DNA from: Desulforegulaceae bacterium
Lineage (GTDB): Bacteria; Desulfobacterota; Desulfobacteria; Desulfobacterales; JACKCP01
Length of the DNA: 64,000 nt
NCBI GenBank assembly: GCA_034006035.1
Contig: JAVETN010000002.1
Span: forward strand, 186,001-250,000
Direction of reading: 5' to 3'
Shown here: positions 1 to 7,174 of the stretch, in pieces
How positions within the stretch are numbered: position 1 is the first letter of the stretch
Layout: every line of letters begins with the position of its first letter
Translations under genes and position numbers: made by a program
The notes under the pieces: generated by a model
Databases searched by the model: none
Told to the model about the DNA's origin: nothing
The model's input: only the letters and a program-made list of their open reading frames with translations

Positions 1-1
1 T

Positions 2-553
2 TATGAAGATCTCGGGGTAAGCCTTATTTCAGCCCAGCTTACAGCCCTTGAAAATGAAGGAAGATTAAATATTCTTTCAAGACCTTCAATTTCAACCCTA
101 AATAATTCAACTGCAATTATTGAAAGCGGAAGCGATGTTCCATACCAGACAGTTGAAGACGGGGAAGTAAGTACTGAATGGAAAAAAGCAGTGCTTAAAC
201 TTGAAGTGGTTCCCCATATAATTGACGATAAAACCTTAAAAGTTAAAATCAAAACAAATAAAGATGAATTAGACTGGTCAAAAGCCAATATTTCACAGGG
301 AAACCCTACAGTGATAACCAAAAGTGCTGAAACAGAAATGATTCTTTTTGATGGGGAAACTACAGTTATAGGCGGTCTTAACAAAGAGACTCAAAACAAA
401 AGCAGTTATGGAGTTCCTTTTTTAAAGGATATTCCCCTTCTTGGATATCTTTTTAAAGGTTCTGAAAAAAACAATGGTTATGAAGAAATTTTAATTTTCA
501 TAACTCCCCATATTCTGAAATCCCATAATCAGTATTCAGAAATTTCAAACTAG
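2..553 (+). CDS. Secretin C-terminal part (type IV pilus / MshL-PilQ-GspD family), 5' truncated by window edge
   Basis: The frame is open from base 2, so only the last ~183 residues are present. They carry the secretin core: a segment reading LNILSRPSISTLNNSTA followed by SGSDVPYQT (about residues 22-50 of the fragment), and the C-terminal VPFLKDIPLLGYLFK motif, both hallmarks of outer-membrane secretins. Secretins form the ring through which a pilus or secreted protein crosses the outer membrane. The following assembly ATPase, platform protein, pilin and nearby PilT-like ATPase favour a type IV pilus role, and the pilin type suggests the MSHA subgroup (MshL). The gene ends 13 bases before the ATPase start, consistent with one operon. 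An internal ATG at 191 is not the real start because the secretin homology continues upstream of it. Confidence 0.88.
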   Translation, partial: YEDLGVSLISAQLTALENEGRLNILSRPSISTLNNSTAIIESGSDVPYQTVEDGEVSTEWKKAVLKLEVVPHIIDDKTLKVKIKTNKDELDWSKANISQGNPTVITKSAETEMILFDGETTVIGGLNKETQNKSSYGVPFLKDIPLLGYLFKGSEKNNGYEEILIFITPHILKSHNQYSEISN

Positions 554-566
554 GCAAAGGCATAAA

Positions 567-2291
567 ATGGCTATGACTCAGAATAGAAGAAAAAGACTTG
601 GAGAAATGCTTGTAGACTCCGGGCATCTTACAGAAGAAGATTTACTAAAACATATAAATGTTCAAAAAAAATCAGGGCTTAAACTTGGAGAATTCCTTAT
701 AAAAGAAGGAGTTGTAAGTGAAGCCAGGATTGTTGACATGATATCAAAACAAGCAGGGATAAAAAAATACAACCCAGACAATTACCCTGTGAGTTCTTAT
801 CTTTCAAAATATATTGATAAAAATTCAGCAAGAAAATATCTATCAGCTCCCTTAAACAAAAAATTCAACCTTCTTCAGGTTGCAATGACAGATCCCCTTG
901 ATATTAGAATTGTGGATTCCATTGAAGTTGAAACCAATATGGAAGTTGAACCTGTAATCTGCACAGAACAGGAGTTCAACCATCTTTTCAGTATAATTTA
1001 CGGTTCCGATGTTGAAAATGAGCTGATTGAAGAAGGAAGAGCTGCAGCTGAAGAAATGGATTTTAAAGATGAGCCGGATCAAGGAAGTTATTCAGAAGAT
1101 ACAGAAATCTCATCACTTCAGAATATGGCCGAAGAAGCTCCTGTAATAAGGCTTGTAAATGCTCTTTTATCCCAGGCAATCAAACAAGGGGCAAGTGATG
1201 TTCATATAAGCCCGGAAAGAACCTATGTTCAGGTAAGATTTAGAATTGACGGCAAACTCCAGGAAGTGCCGGGCCCTCCAAAATCAATGTTTTTATCAAT
1301 TATTTCAAGACTTAAAATTCTTGCCCATTTAGATATTTCTATTTCAAGAATTCCCCAGGACGGAAGATTTTCAGTACAAATAAATAATAAAGAAATAAAT
1401 ATAAGGGTTTCCACAATTCCAACAATTTATGGGGAAAATCTTGTAATGAGGCTTCTTAATACCTCAACCGGGATTTTAACCCTGGATCAGATGGGACTTT
1501 ATAAAAAAGATAAAGAAAAACTTTTAAGAGCAGTAAAAAGACCTTACGGAATGATTCTTGCCACAGGCCCAACAGGCAGCGGTAAAAGCACGACCTTATT
1601 TGCACTTTTAAATGAAATAAACAAACCGGATATAAATATAATAACCCTTGAAGATCCTGTAGAATACAGAATGGAAAAAATAAGACAGGCCCAGCTAAAT
1701 AGAAAAGCCGGAATGACATTCGCCAACGGACTTAAATCCATTCTCCGCCAGGACCCTGACGTAATCATGGTGGGAGAAATAAGAGACAGTGAAACAGCAG
1801 GAGTTGCAACCCAGGCAGCCCTTACAGGCCATCTTGTTTTTTCAACTGTTCATACAAACGACTCAGCAGGAGCAATTACAAGATTTATAGACATGGGAAT
1901 TGAACCTTTTCTTGTTTCTTCAGTAATGGTTGTTTCCATTGCCCAAAGGCTTATTAGAAAAATCTGTCCCTATTGTGCAGAACCCTATTCTCCTCCACAA
2001 AAAGCTTTGGAATTTATGGACTTGCAACCATCTGATTTGAATGAATTTAAAAAAGGAAAAGGATGCAGTTATTGCTTTAATACAGGTTACAAAGGAAGAA
2101 TGGGAATTTATGAAATCCTTGAAATTGATGATGAAGTTCAGGAAATGATTTTAAGTGGAAAAACTTCAAGACAGATTTCACTGGATTCAATAGCCAAAGG
2201 GAAATTAAGAACCCTTAAAAAAGACGCAGCCCAAAAAGCCGCCCAGGGCCTTACAACAATTGAAGAAGCAGCTTCTGGAGTAATGAACTAA
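567..2291 (+). CDS. Type IV pilus / type II secretion assembly ATPase (PilB/GspE/MshE family)
   Basis: This 574-residue hexameric ATPase powers pilin polymerisation at the inner membrane. The N-terminal ~150 residues look like the MshEN/T2SSE_N domain (RKRLGEMLVDSGHLTEEDL). The ATPase core has a Walker A box GPTGSGKSTT near residues 334-343, an Asp box near residue 360 (LEDPVEYR), a Walker B box DPDVIMVGEIRD near 394-405 and a His box TVHTNDSAGA near 427. A tetracysteine zinc motif (CPYC near 466 and CSYC near 500) is typical of assembly rather than retraction ATPases. Length is normal for the family. ATG 567 and ATG 573 are both possible starts. It sits between the secretin and the platform gene, and its stop is one base before the next start, so translation is probably coupled. 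Confidence 0.93.
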   Translation: MAMTQNRRKRLGEMLVDSGHLTEEDLLKHINVQKKSGLKLGEFLIKEGVVSEARIVDMISKQAGIKKYNPDNYPVSSYLSKYIDKNSARKYLSAPLNKKFNLLQVAMTDPLDIRIVDSIEVETNMEVEPVICTEQEFNHLFSIIYGSDVENELIEEGRAAAEEMDFKDEPDQGSYSEDTEISSLQNMAEEAPVIRLVNALLSQAIKQGASDVHISPERTYVQVRFRIDGKLQEVPGPPKSMFLSIISRLKILAHLDISISRIPQDGRFSVQINNKEINIRVSTIPTIYGENLVMRLLNTSTGILTLDQMGLYKKDKEKLLRAVKRPYGMILATGPTGSGKSTTLFALLNEINKPDINIITLEDPVEYRMEKIRQAQLNRKAGMTFANGLKSILRQDPDVIMVGEIRDSETAGVATQAALTGHLVFSTVHTNDSAGAITRFIDMGIEPFLVSSVMVVSIAQRLIRKICPYCAEPYSPPQKALEFMDLQPSDLNEFKKGKGCSYCFNTGYKGRMGIYEILEIDDEVQEMILSGKTSRQISLDSIAKGKLRTLKKDAAQKAAQGLTTIEEAASGVMN

Positions 2292-2292
2292 A

Positions 2293-3513
2293 ATGGCCAA
2301 ATATTCCTACAAAGGACTTACTGAAAACGGAAACCTGATTTCAGGAGAAATTGAAGCAGATTCAATTGAAAAAGCAAAAGAAGCAATTGCAGCAAAAGGT
2401 TATATTCCTGTTGAAGTTAAAAAAGGAGGAATTGATCAAAAAGAAAACCCCTTTGAAAAAATAAATCTTTATTTTACCCCTGTAAAATCAAGGGATTTAA
2501 TTTTATTTACCAAACAGCTTAAAACCATGCTTTCAGCAGGAGTTCCAATTATCCAGATTTTTGACACCCTGGAAAATCAGACTGAAAATTTAAAACTAAA
2601 AAAAGCAATAATAACCATAGGGAGTGATTTAAAAGAAGGAATAAGCATTTATAAAGCTTTTAAAAATCATGACCATATTTTTTCAGAACTATATTGCAGC
2701 ATGCTAAAGGCAGGTGAATCTTCAGGGTCAATTATAAATATTCTTGAAAGACTGATTTATATAATAGAGCATGAAGAAAAAGTAAAATCCGATGTAAAAT
2801 CAGCCATGAATTATCCCATAATTGTGCTTTGTTTTCTTGGAGTTGCTTTTTTTGTTCTTCTTATGTTTGTTATTCCTAAATTTGTAACAATTTTTAAAAG
2901 TGCAGGAATAGATCTTCCCCTTCCCACAAAAATTTGTCTTACTCTTTATAGTTTTATTTCAGGGTATTGGGTTTATATTTTAATTTTTGGAGCAGTTTTT
3001 CTTTTTATTTTGAAAAAATTTTTAAAAACCCCAAAGGGACTTTTAATTAAAGACGGTTTTCTCCTTCAAATTCCCATAATTGGCGAACTTATAGTAAAAG
3101 CATCAATGTCAAGATTTGCCAGTATATTTTCAATTCTCCAGACAAGCGGGGTTCCTGTGCTTGAAGCCTTTGATATTTTGGGAAATACAATTGGAAATGC
3201 CGCAATTACAAAACAATTTAATAAAATAAGCGAAGAACTTAAAAAAGGCAGGGGAATTTCCACCCCCTTGAAATCTGCCAAATATTTTCCTCCCATGGTT
3301 ATTAATATGATTTCCATTGGTGAAGAATCAGGTGAGCTTGATAAAATGCTGGCTGAAATTTCCAGTCATTATGATTCTGAAGTTGAATATACAACAAAAC
3401 AGCTTTCAGATGCTTTGGGCCCTTTTTTAACCCTTGCCCTTGCAGGGGTGGTGGGATTTTTTGCTTTGGCAATTTTTCTTCCAATGTGGGATCTTACAAA
3501 AATGGTAAATTAA
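2293..3513 (+). CDS. Inner-membrane platform protein (PilC/GspF/MshG family)
   Basis: This 406-residue polytopic protein is the inner-membrane platform on which the assembly ATPase acts. It opens with the family signature MAKYSYKGLTENGNLISGEI and contains two T2SSF repeats, roughly residues 65-190 and 270-392, each with the LxxMLxAGxP-type motif (LKTMLSAGVPII; LQTSGVPVLEAF). Three hydrophobic segments are visible near residues 175-198, 220-243 and 375-398. The length matches the family (about 400). It starts one base after the ATPase stop and ends exactly where the sigma-54 activator begins, so the four genes very likely form one transcript. Confidence 0.92.
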   Translation: MAKYSYKGLTENGNLISGEIEADSIEKAKEAIAAKGYIPVEVKKGGIDQKENPFEKINLYFTPVKSRDLILFTKQLKTMLSAGVPIIQIFDTLENQTENLKLKKAIITIGSDLKEGISIYKAFKNHDHIFSELYCSMLKAGESSGSIINILERLIYIIEHEEKVKSDVKSAMNYPIIVLCFLGVAFFVLLMFVIPKFVTIFKSAGIDLPLPTKICLTLYSFISGYWVYILIFGAVFLFILKKFLKTPKGLLIKDGFLLQIPIIGELIVKASMSRFASIFSILQTSGVPVLEAFDILGNTIGNAAITKQFNKISEELKKGRGISTPLKSAKYFPPMVINMISIGEESGELDKMLAEISSHYDSEVEYTTKQLSDALGPFLTLALAGVVGFFALAIFLPMWDLTKMVN

Positions 3514-4824
3514 ATGAAGCCCTATATAAATTTGAAAATCAATTTAAATCTTTATTTTTTAATTCCCCTTATTTCAGGACTTTTGGGTTTTTTAAGTGTG
3601 ATCATTGGTTCGTTTTTTCCTAAAGACTGTGCTTATCTTTATTTAACAGGGATAATCTTTGGGTTTTTTTCAGGAGGATTTAGTTTTTATATTTTAAAAC
3701 TTTTACTTGAACCTGCTGAAAAACTGGCTCAAAAATTCCAGATAAATACAAATGATAAAAAAGATAAAATCAAAAAAAACTATGAAAAAGATCAGCTTAA
3801 AGAAATAAAAAAAACTTTTGTTTATCTTGAAAAGATTTTGGAATCAGATGAAAAGCTCAAATATTTTCCGGATATAATAACAAATTCCAATATTATGAAA
3901 TCCGAGCTTAAAAAAGCCCTTCAGGCGGCTCCAACCAATGCTTCAGTTTTAATAACAGGTGAAAGCGGAACAGGAAAAGAGCTTGTCTGCGATGCTATTG
4001 TTTCAAACAGCAAAAGAAAAAATAATCCCCTTATAAAAATAAACTGCTCTGCCATTCCTGAAAATCTTGTGGAATCAGAGCTTTTTGGATACTCTAAAGG
4101 TGCTTTTACAGGAGCAGATTCAAATAAAAAAGGAAAATTTTTTCTGGCAAACAATGGAACAATTTTCCTTGATGAAATAGGAGATATGCCCCTTGATGTT
4201 CAGGCAAAGCTTTTAAGAGTATTGGAAAATCAGGAAATCAATCCCCTTGGAACAGAAAAAACAATAAAAATCAATGTAAGGGTGATTGCAGCGGCAAATA
4301 TAAGCCCTGAAACCCTTATAAAAGAAAAAAAATTAAGAGAAGACCTGTTTTACAGGCTTTCAGTAATTATGATAAATCTTCCTCCTTTAAGACAGAGAAA
4401 AGAAGATATAAAAGATTTAACCAATTATTTTATTAAAAACCACACAGATTCTCCTTCAATTTCAAAATCTGCCCTTGAACTTTTAAAAAACTATGATTGG
4501 CCAGGAAACATAAGGGAGCTTAAAAATATTATTGAAAGGGCCGGAATTTATTCAGGTAAAAAAGAAATATCTCCAGAAAATCTTCCTTCTGAAATTGGAG
4601 GAATAAAATCCATTGAACTTGGAAAAAATTTTGATTCTAATACAAAAGAAAATCAAAACTTAGATCAAACCCTTTCTCAAATTGAAATTTCAATTATTGA
4701 AAAAGCTCTGGAAAACAATTTGGGTATTCAATCGAAAGCTGCAATTGAACTTGGAATAACACAAAGAAGCCTTTGGAACAGAATTAAGAAATTTTCCATT
4801 GATGTGGAAGAGTTTAAAACCTAA
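3514..4824 (+). CDS. Membrane-anchored sigma-54-dependent transcriptional activator
   Basis: This 436-residue bacterial enhancer-binding protein activates RNA polymerase carrying sigma-54. Two hydrophobic segments occupy residues ~13-34 and ~40-62, followed by a charged linker in place of a receiver or GAF domain. The AAA+ domain (residues ~125-350) shows Walker A GESGTGKE near 148, the sigma-54 contact loop GAFTGAD near 195 and Walker B GTIFLDEIGD near 213. A Fis-type helix-turn-helix follows at ~390-430 (KAAIELGITQRSLWNRI). With no receiver domain, regulation may come through the membrane segments. It lies directly after the pilus platform gene and directly upstream of a sigma-54-type promoter for the major pilin, so it is the obvious candidate pilin regulator. 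That functional link is inference. Confidence 0.9.
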   Translation: MKPYINLKINLNLYFLIPLISGLLGFLSVIIGSFFPKDCAYLYLTGIIFGFFSGGFSFYILKLLLEPAEKLAQKFQINTNDKKDKIKKNYEKDQLKEIKKTFVYLEKILESDEKLKYFPDIITNSNIMKSELKKALQAAPTNASVLITGESGTGKELVCDAIVSNSKRKNNPLIKINCSAIPENLVESELFGYSKGAFTGADSNKKGKFFLANNGTIFLDEIGDMPLDVQAKLLRVLENQEINPLGTEKTIKINVRVIAAANISPETLIKEKKLREDLFYRLSVIMINLPPLRQRKEDIKDLTNYFIKNHTDSPSISKSALELLKNYDWPGNIRELKNIIERAGIYSGKKEISPENLPSEIGGIKSIELGKNFDSNTKENQNLDQTLSQIEISIIEKALENNLGIQSKAAIELGITQRSLWNRIKKFSIDVEEFKT

Positions 4825-4836
4825 CAGATTTTGATG

Positions 4837-4867
4837 AAGGATCTACATTTTTTGTAGATCCTTTTTT
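4837..4867 (+). terminator. Rho-independent terminator after the activator gene
   Basis: An 11-bp perfect stem (AAGGATCTACA at 4837-4847 pairing with TGTAGATCCTT at 4853-4863) with a five-base T loop is followed by a T run. It separates the secretin-ATPase-platform-activator transcript from the pilin gene. Confidence 0.85.
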
Positions 4868-4930
4868 AAGATGGTTGATTTAAAAGGGTTTATAAGGGTT
4901 GAATTAAGAGATTAAACAAACCCAATTGAT

Positions 4931-4948
4931 TTGGCATAGAAAATGCTA
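4931..4948 (+). promoter_or_regulatory. Sigma-54 (-24/-12) promoter of the major pilin gene
   Basis: The sequence TTGGCATAGAAAATGCTA has GG at 4933-4934 and GC at 4945-4946 separated by exactly 10 bases, matching the core of the sigma-54 consensus (TGGCAC-N5-TTGC). It lies 72 bases before the pilin start codon, and the preceding gene encodes a sigma-54 activator. The transcript would start near 4957-4960. No enhancer site for the activator was identified. Confidence 0.72.
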
Positions 4949-5019
4949 GATTTAAGATACTAATAGTTAATTAGTAATTAAAAACATTTATTAATCATTA
5001 TTATATTTAAGGAGAATTA

Positions 5020-5481
5020 ATGGAAAACAAAAGAAATTTTATTAACAATCAGGGTGGATTTACCCTTATTGAAATTATTGCAACACTTGTGATTCTTGGT
5101 ATTCTGGCTGCTGTTGCTGTGCCTAAGTTTGTTGATTTGCAGACTGAAGCCAGAGAAAAAGCAGTAGAAGCAGCTCTTGCAGCTGGTGTTTCCAATGCTA
5201 CCATGACTTACGCTAAATTTATTCTTTCTAATGGCTTTGAACCTGCTGGTATCTATGATGCTGCTTGGAGAAAAGCAGCTGCTAACGCTACACCTGTAGA
5301 AATTCCTATTAAATTAGGAGACTTTGATGCAACCTACGAATATGCTCCAACTACTGGCAAAGTTACCGTTACAATTGTAAAGGAGGCAAGTTCTCCTAGT
5401 CTTACCCCTGCATGGTTTGAAGATGTAGATGCAGCTAAAAAAACGAAAACCTTTCCACTAGGACCAGAAACGACACCGTAA
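5020..5481 (+). CDS. Major type IV pilin (MSHA/GspG-like prepilin)
   Basis: This is a 153-residue prepilin. A short leader ends in GG (residues 12-13), followed by the class III signal FTLIEIIATLVILGILAAVA. Prepilin peptidase would cut after Gly13, leaving Phe as residue +1 and Glu at +5 (residue 18), which is needed for assembly. The sequence VPKFVDLQTEAREKA right after the hydrophobic helix resembles MshA-type pilins. The start is supported by AAGGAG at 5009-5014. The gene stands alone between a terminator plus sigma-54 promoter upstream and a dispersed repeat downstream, as expected for a strongly and separately expressed structural subunit. The Ala-rich and Thr-rich C-terminal part differs from the neighbours' Lys/Glu-rich style, which is normal for a pilin. 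Confidence 0.9.
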   Translation: MENKRNFINNQGGFTLIEIIATLVILGILAAVAVPKFVDLQTEAREKAVEAALAAGVSNATMTYAKFILSNGFEPAGIYDAAWRKAAANATPVEIPIKLGDFDATYEYAPTTGKVTVTIVKEASSPSLTPAWFEDVDAAKKTKTFPLGPETTP

Positions 5482-5496
5482 GAAGTAACTTTGACT

Positions 5497-5641
5497 GGTT
5501 CCCAAAGCTCTTGCTTGGGAACCCACGTCTCAGATAAAAGAGCTTGCCAATAATTAGCTCGCCTTATGAATCTATACAAATAAACTCTGTTATTTCAGAT
5601 ACTTACATTTTTAAACAGGAACTTGGGAACGAGTCGGAGGG
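5497..5641. repeat. Dispersed palindromic repeat, family A copy 1 (~145 bp)
   Basis: The element starts with the palindrome GGTTCCCAAAGC-TCTT-GCTTGGGAACC and ends with CTTGGGAACGAG. Between them it shares long near-identical stretches with 60780-60921, such as CCACGTCTCAGATAAAAGAG and ATAAACTCT. It contains no plausible gene. The first palindrome could also act as the pilin terminator. Confidence 0.8.
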
Positions 5642-5680
5642 AACCTAAATTCAAAATAAAAAAATTATGGACTGACATTA

Positions 5681-6949
5681 TCATTTTTCATCCTCAGACT
5701 TAAAAGAGGCAATAATATCTTCAAAAGAAGCATCTTCCTGAAGATGATAAGTTTTTAAATCTTCATCCCTTGCTTTTTTTAAGGGACGATGAACCTTATC
5801 TGAATTTTCAAACTTTATTTTTGGATATTTATTTTCCAAAGTTTCTTTAAAACCATGGCTTTCAAAACCCTCATTTGAATCAATAACAAAAGATCTGTAT
5901 TCCTTTTCTTTAGTTGATTCTTTTGAAGGCTTAAATATATTGCCCGGGGAATTAAAAACAGTTTTTTTATTCAAAAAATCACTAATATATCTTTCCTGGG
6001 TAAACATCCCGTCTTTGGCTGATGTTTGAAGCATTCCTTCAATTTGTGTAAAACGATTTTCTCTTATTACAGATTTTACAGCTCTTGTACCTTTTAAAAT
6101 GGAAAGAACAGGCAAATAAAAACCTGATTTTTCATTAAATTCAAGCTTTTGAACAACAAGAAAAGATAAAACAGATGATAGCTGAGTTCTTACAATGTCC
6201 TGGGCTTCAGATGGAAAGGAATTACAAATTCTGTAAAGAGCATCTTCAGAATTTGCTGCATGAAGGGATGCGATTACAAGGTGGCCTGATTCTGCTGCAT
6301 TTAATGTAAGTCTTATGGTTTCAGGTTCCCTAAGCTCACCAACCATTATCACATCAGGGGCTTCCCTTAAAACATCTAAAAGTCCCTGATCAAAAGAAGT
6401 TAGGTGGGCTCCAAGCTCCCTTTGCTCAAAAAAAGAATTTTTTGAAGAAAACCTGTATTCAACAGGATCTTCCAAAGTTATAACATGGGCTCTTCTGTTT
6501 TGATTTATATGATTGAGCATGGCAGCCATTGTTGTGGTTTTCCCGCTCCCTGTTGCACCGCAGATTAAAATAAGACCTGAAGTCTCCAGACAAATTTCCT
6601 TGAAACAGGGGTGAAGATTAAGGGCTTCAAAATCAGGTATTGCTCCGGGAAGAAGACGCATTGCAATACTTAACCCTCTTGTTGTTACAAAAATATTAAT
6701 TCTTACTCTTATATGAAAAAAACTTTTTGCAAGATCTACAGAATATCTTCTTTTTAAAATTTTAAGTTCACTTGGACTAAGGATTTGTTTTACAAGTATA
6801 TCTAATTCTTCACTGGTAAATCCTTGTTCATCGGTAAAATAAATTTCACCGTTTTTTCTAAAAACCACCCTATGGCCCCCTGTTATATGAATATCTGAAG
6901 AGCCGTTTTTGATTCCATTTGAAATAATTTTTATAAATTTTTCCTGCAT
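5681..6949 (-). CDS. PilT-like twitching/retraction ATPase with C-terminal extension
   Basis: This is a 422-residue member of the PilT/GspE ATPase superfamily. It lacks the long N-terminal MshEN domain and the tetracysteine motif of assembly ATPases. Walker A GATGSGKTTT lies near residues 131-140, LEDPVEYR near 158, Walker B APDVIMVGELREPET near 196-210, and the His-box-like ASLHAANSEDA near 225. The core resembles PilT (normally ~340-370 residues). An additional ~75-residue charged tail (about 345-422) contains no motif I recognise. It presumably drives pilus disassembly or modulates the pilus made by the flanking genes. It is on the opposite strand from the assembly operon and downstream of the minor pilin genes, separated from them by a family A repeat fragment. 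Confidence 0.85.
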   Translation of the reverse strand: MQEKFIKIISNGIKNGSSDIHITGGHRVVFRKNGEIYFTDEQGFTSEELDILVKQILSPSELKILKRRYSVDLAKSFFHIRVRINIFVTTRGLSIAMRLLPGAIPDFEALNLHPCFKEICLETSGLILICGATGSGKTTTMAAMLNHINQNRRAHVITLEDPVEYRFSSKNSFFEQRELGAHLTSFDQGLLDVLREAPDVIMVGELREPETIRLTLNAAESGHLVIASLHAANSEDALYRICNSFPSEAQDIVRTQLSSVLSFLVVQKLEFNEKSGFYLPVLSILKGTRAVKSVIRENRFTQIEGMLQTSAKDGMFTQERYISDFLNKKTVFNSPGNIFKPSKESTKEKEYRSFVIDSNEGFESHGFKETLENKYPKIKFENSDKVHRPLKKARDEDLKTYHLQEDASFEDIIASFKSEDEK

Positions 6950-6975
6950 AATTTTTCCTGAATTAGTTGATTCAT

Positions 6976-7098
6976 TTAAACTTATTTATATCAGATATTT
7001 TACTTGTTCCCAAGCTCCTGACCAGAAGTCTTTCACTCAAACAAAACCACAATTATATCAGTCAATTACATTCCCAAGCTGGAGCTTGGGAACGAGCC
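6976..7098. repeat. Dispersed palindromic repeat, family A copy 3 (partial/divergent)
   Basis: The region holds GTTCCCAAGCTCCTG near 7006-7020 and a near-perfect palindrome TTCCCAAGCT-GG-AGCTTGGGAA at 7071-7092 followed by CGAGCCC, the same right end as the copy at 60780-60921. The segment before it (ATATCAGATATTTTACTTG) resembles the right arm of copies 1 and 2. It fills most of the gap between the minor pilin gene and the PilT-like gene. Confidence 0.65.
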
Positions 7099-7174
7099 CT
7101 AAAAACAATATAATTTTAAGCAATTGGATTCACAAACTTGAATTTATAAACCAGTTTAAGATTAAATTTTACTC

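Noticed and set aside
1-4824. Type II secretion system
   Set aside because: The ATPase and platform are shared with T2SS, but a PilT-like ATPase, an MSHA-like pilin and PilX/FimT-type minor pilins point to a type IV pilus. A mixed assignment cannot be fully excluded from the partial secretin.
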